From: DASQZT01 sp963728965
Lineage (GTDB): Bacteria; Acidobacteriota; Terriglobia; Bryobacterales; Bryobacteraceae
Assembly (NCBI GenBank): GCA_963728965.1
Contig: CAVSMH010000005.1
Location: 248,001-312,000, forward strand
Direction: 5' to 3'
DNA: 64,000 bases
Part shown: in pieces, positions 61,736 to 64,000 of the stretch
Numbering within the stretch: the first letter of the stretch is position 1
How the letters are laid out: each line of letters starts with the position of its first letter
Notes under the pieces: model-generated
Database searches by the model: none
What the model was told of the DNA's origin: nothing
The model's input: the letters and a program-made list of their open reading frames with translations, nothing else
Position numbers and translations under genes: made by a program

Positions 61736-62943
61736 GGCAACCCGATTATATAGCCGACGTTGGTTGTGACCCGCGCTTTGTGCCAAGCCTCAATGCAGGC
61801 ACGGTATTCCTCCACCCGATTGTGTGTCTTGACCGTGGCCTGTAGGTTCCGCGGATTGAGGCTCTCGATCCCAATGAAGACGGTACAGCAGCCAGCCCGA
61901 ACCGCCTTATCGACAAAACCGGGGATCTTATGGGATGGGATGTCAGCCTGGATGACGAACTCGACGCCAATACCCTCGTCTTCGCGCAGAGCGATGAGTC
62001 TCTCGAAAATCTGTTCCCACGCCGGGTTTCGGGCGAAGTTGTCGTCGGTGAAGAAGTAGAGATTGACACCGGAGTCCCGGTATGACTGTCGGATTGTCTC
62101 CTCTATGCAATGGGGGGACCGGAATCGGCTCTTACGCCCCTGAACGTTGATAATGGTGCAGAACGAGCAGTTGAAGGGACAGCCACGGCTGCAGTCAATC
62201 GTGCCGTAGTTCGAATGAACGTGCTTTGCCGTGAACTGCTTGTGTTTAATAGGACGAGGCGCGTCGGACAGGTCGGGAGGAGCGTCCAGGAACCGATAGA
62301 TGGGCTTGAGGCTCCCGTCGTACGCATCCCGAAGCAAGTCAGCCCAGCGGTGTTCTACCTCGCCGGCCACCACACTCACGCCCGCATCCACCAGTTGCTG
62401 GATTTCCGGCGACACGGTAGGAAACATAGCCAGCATGCCGCTTATATGAAAGCCGCCGATCATTACCGCGACTAGTTTTCCTCGAAGAGCCATGGCGATG
62501 TCCGCTGCCCGGCAAAACTGGTTGGTTTGCACACCCACCAGGCAAACCAGGACCCGCTCGCCGGCCCGGCGGTTGAGGCGGAAGATCTTGTCCAAAGGCA
62601 CCTTGTCCACCGCCTCATCCACTACGTAGACTCGCAGGTCTACTTCGCCAAGCACACGCCGTTGCCGAACATCCTCGGTCAAGCCGTACAGACAAGCGAG
62701 GCTGTTACTGGGTACCACAGCGCGCCAGTGACGGATGACAAAGCCTTCGTCGTCGTACTTTGAAGGCCTGACCAGAAAAACATGAAAGATGACAGGGTGC
62801 CGTGTGTACCTCATCCTCAAGATCCCTCAACAGCGTAATGTTGCGGTAGTCATTCAACATCGCGGCACAGTTGTAGCGGGTGCCCGGGCACGCTATGGAG
62901 CTTCCTCCACAGGCCGAGCAACACCAGACTCAACTCCACCGGT

Positions 62944-64000
62944 TCACGCGGCCACATGGCCGAACTCTCTTGCGGCAACCGATTCGCGGGGCACCGCTGC
63001 GCCCAGCCGTCGTGCCAGTTCAAAGGAGCGTATGTACTTCCCCGCCGTGTTGCTCCAAAGCATCTCGCGGCCCAGCTTGTATGCGTTTTCGCTCATGGTG
63101 TTGCGGCGCGTTCGATCCCGCAACAATCCACTCACCTCACGCGCAATCGCCCTCGGGTCGGCGAATGGCACCAGGACGCCACGCTGGTCCCTCAACAATT
63201 CGGCGGCATGCCAATACGGCGTCGAGATCACGGCTTTGCCCGAGCCAAACGCATAAGCTAATGTTCCCGAAGTGATCTGGGCTTCGTCCAGATAAGGAGT
63301 GATGTAAAGGTCAGCCGCTCCAATGAACTCGGTCAGTTCCTTCAGATCCACAAAGCGGTTGTGAAAGATGACGTGGTCCTCGATTTTGTTTTCCCTGGCG
63401 ATGGCTTCGAGGCCGAGGCGGTAGACTTCGCCTCGTGTGCGCAGTTCGTGGGGATGAGTGGCGCCCAGCAAAATATAGACGACGTCTGGAAACTCCGCCA
63501 CCACATCCGGGAGAGCATTGATCACATGTTCAATCCCCTTATTCGGTGAGAGCAGCCCGAACGTCAGCAACACCTTCTTTCCGCCCACGCCGAACCGGTC
63601 CTTGTAATCGTCCGGTGCGACAAATGTCGCGTCGGGAATACCATGCGGGATGAGATCGATCTTGTCCGGAGGCGCCTTGTACACTTCCTGCAAGATCGTT
63701 CGTCCCCGCTCCGTCATGACCACCAGCCGGGTGGAGCGTGCGATCAATTGCAGCATCACGCGATGCTGGTCGGCGTTCGGCTTGAGGAGAACGGTGTGGA
63801 GCGTGGTGACGACCGGCGCTGTCAATTCGCGCAGCAAGGTCAATAAGTGGCTGCCGGCGGCGCCGCCGAAGATTCCGAATTCGTGCTGAACCGAGACAAT
63901 GTCCACGTTGCTGGTATTTAGGAAATCGGCGGCAGAACGGTAAGAATCCAGATCCTGCTCCTCAATCTCGAAGCGAACGACCTCCGGATAACGATAGCAC
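62944..64000 (-). CDS. GT4 family glycosyltransferase, N-terminus outside the window
   Basis: The frame is open to the window edge, so the start is not visible. The visible part has IVSVQHEFGIFGGAAGSHLL in the acceptor domain, the donor domain start VLLTFGLLSPNKGIEHVINA, ADLYITPYLDEAQITSGTLA and AFGSGKAVISTPYWHAAELL, the E-x7-E-type region of GT4. It ends with a helical Arg/Ala-rich tail. Together with the radical SAM gene downstream it looks like part of another glycan locus continuing beyond the window. Confidence 0.9.
   Translation of the reverse strand, partial: CYRYPEVVRFEIEEQDLDSYRSAADFLNTSNVDIVSVQHEFGIFGGAAGSHLLTLLRELTAPVVTTLHTVLLKPNADQHRVMLQLIARSTRLVVMTERGRTILQEVYKAPPDKIDLIPHGIPDATFVAPDDYKDRFGVGGKKVLLTFGLLSPNKGIEHVINALPDVVAEFPDVVYILLGATHPHELRTRGEVYRLGLEAIARENKIEDHVIFHNRFVDLKELTEFIGAADLYITPYLDEAQITSGTLAYAFGSGKAVISTPYWHAAELLRDQRGVLVPFADPRAIAREVSGLLRDRTRRNTMSENAYKLGREMLWSNTAGKYIRSFELARRLGAAVPRESVAAREFGHVAA

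Larger units (their letters stand above)
59345..62820 (-). pseudogene. radical SAM protein with B12-binding-like domain, split by an IS1182-like element
   Basis: The 5' piece (61641-62820) has a cobalamin-binding-like N-terminal domain (VFLVRPSKYDDEGFVIRHWR, VAVMIGGFHISGM) and the radical SAM ligands in CSRGCPFNCSFC, then FFTDDNFARNPAWEQ and VFIGIESLNPRNLQAT, up to FFIMTPL. The 3' piece (59345-60142) resumes as AGSSDHQRMIEAGAPMETD and continues with WRRFYSLENMKAIL and a long Arg/Leu-rich helical end. Joined with one CTAG, the frame is continuous (IMTPLAGSSDHQRM), so the gene was intact before the insertion. It follows the GT4 gene upstream by 123 bases and was probably part of a glycan or lipid pathway. 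Confidence 0.87.

Noticed and set aside
1..64000. CRISPR array
   Set aside because: No regularly spaced direct repeats were seen at any scale; repeats found are IS ends and one MITE-like element.

Overview
The window looks like a chromosomal segment of an Acidobacteriota bacterium, most likely of the Solibacter/Bryobacterales type. This is inferred from gene families that are typical of that group: an ADOP-type MacB/FtsX permease, a VWFA-related acidobacterial protein, a carboxypeptidase-regulatory-domain TonB receptor, three Gfo/Idh/MocA oxidoreductases, a PIG-L deacetylase, DUF711 and a Lys/Ala/Arg-rich small protein. The DNA is GC-rich by eye. I found no rRNA, tRNA or CRISPR array.

Region 1 (1-15.4 kb) is mostly housekeeping and peripheral genes: the end of a lactate racemase-like gene, a small outer-membrane barrel, an NTF2-like protein, a prepilin peptidase, a GH3 hexosaminidase, a lone receiver protein, a VWA protein, a rhomboid protease, a Gfo/Idh oxidoreductase, a wrecked serine-hydrolase gene, DUF711, a GT2, a c-type cytochrome, a DinB/YfiT protein and an S41 peptidase homologue whose Ser/Lys dyad is replaced by two Asp. 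Region 2 (15.5-22.4 kb) is a tightly coupled sensory operon: TonB-dependent receptor, ABC-type substrate-binding protein, membrane histidine kinase, REC-PAS-(degenerate GGDEF)-EAL protein, and a single-domain response regulator. Region 3 (22.4-26 kb) has an M3 peptidase, a 2H phosphodiesterase and a LuxR-type regulator.

Region 4 (26.1-38.9 kb, minus strand) is the most interesting part. It is an unbroken run of exactly twelve genes in which ten of eleven junctions overlap and the other abuts: two nucleotide-sugar epimerases (one fused to a glycosidase-like TIM barrel), a B12-binding radical SAM enzyme, five glycosyltransferases (one GT4, four CgeB-like), a histidine-type phosphatase, a sugar nucleotidyltransferase, a methyltransferase, and a second glycosidase-like protein that is a circular permutation of the fused TIM barrel. 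The permuted copy keeps both catalytic Glu positions, while the fused copy has lost both. The cluster should make or remodel an unusual glycan. From memory it resembles the uncharacterised cassette curators nicknamed 'rhizo-twelve'.

Region 5 (39.3-44.1 kb) holds a GT9-like protein, the ADOP permease and a Tat-exported Gfo/Idh enzyme. Region 6 (44.3-64 kb) is a gene graveyard with a few live genes (PIG-L, Gfo/Idh, DksA-like). It has a TonB receptor with several lesions plus an ISAzo13-like insertion, a UPF0182 remnant split by an IS3-family element, a truncated nucleoside-phosphorylase-like gene, a MITE-like repeat, frameshifted prophage terminase and structural genes, a doubly frameshifted VapBC pair, and a radical SAM gene split by an IS1182-like element. 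For all three IS elements the target duplication can be read, and for the IS3 and IS1182 elements removing the IS with one copy of the duplication restores the host reading frame. The window ends inside a GT4 glycosyltransferase.
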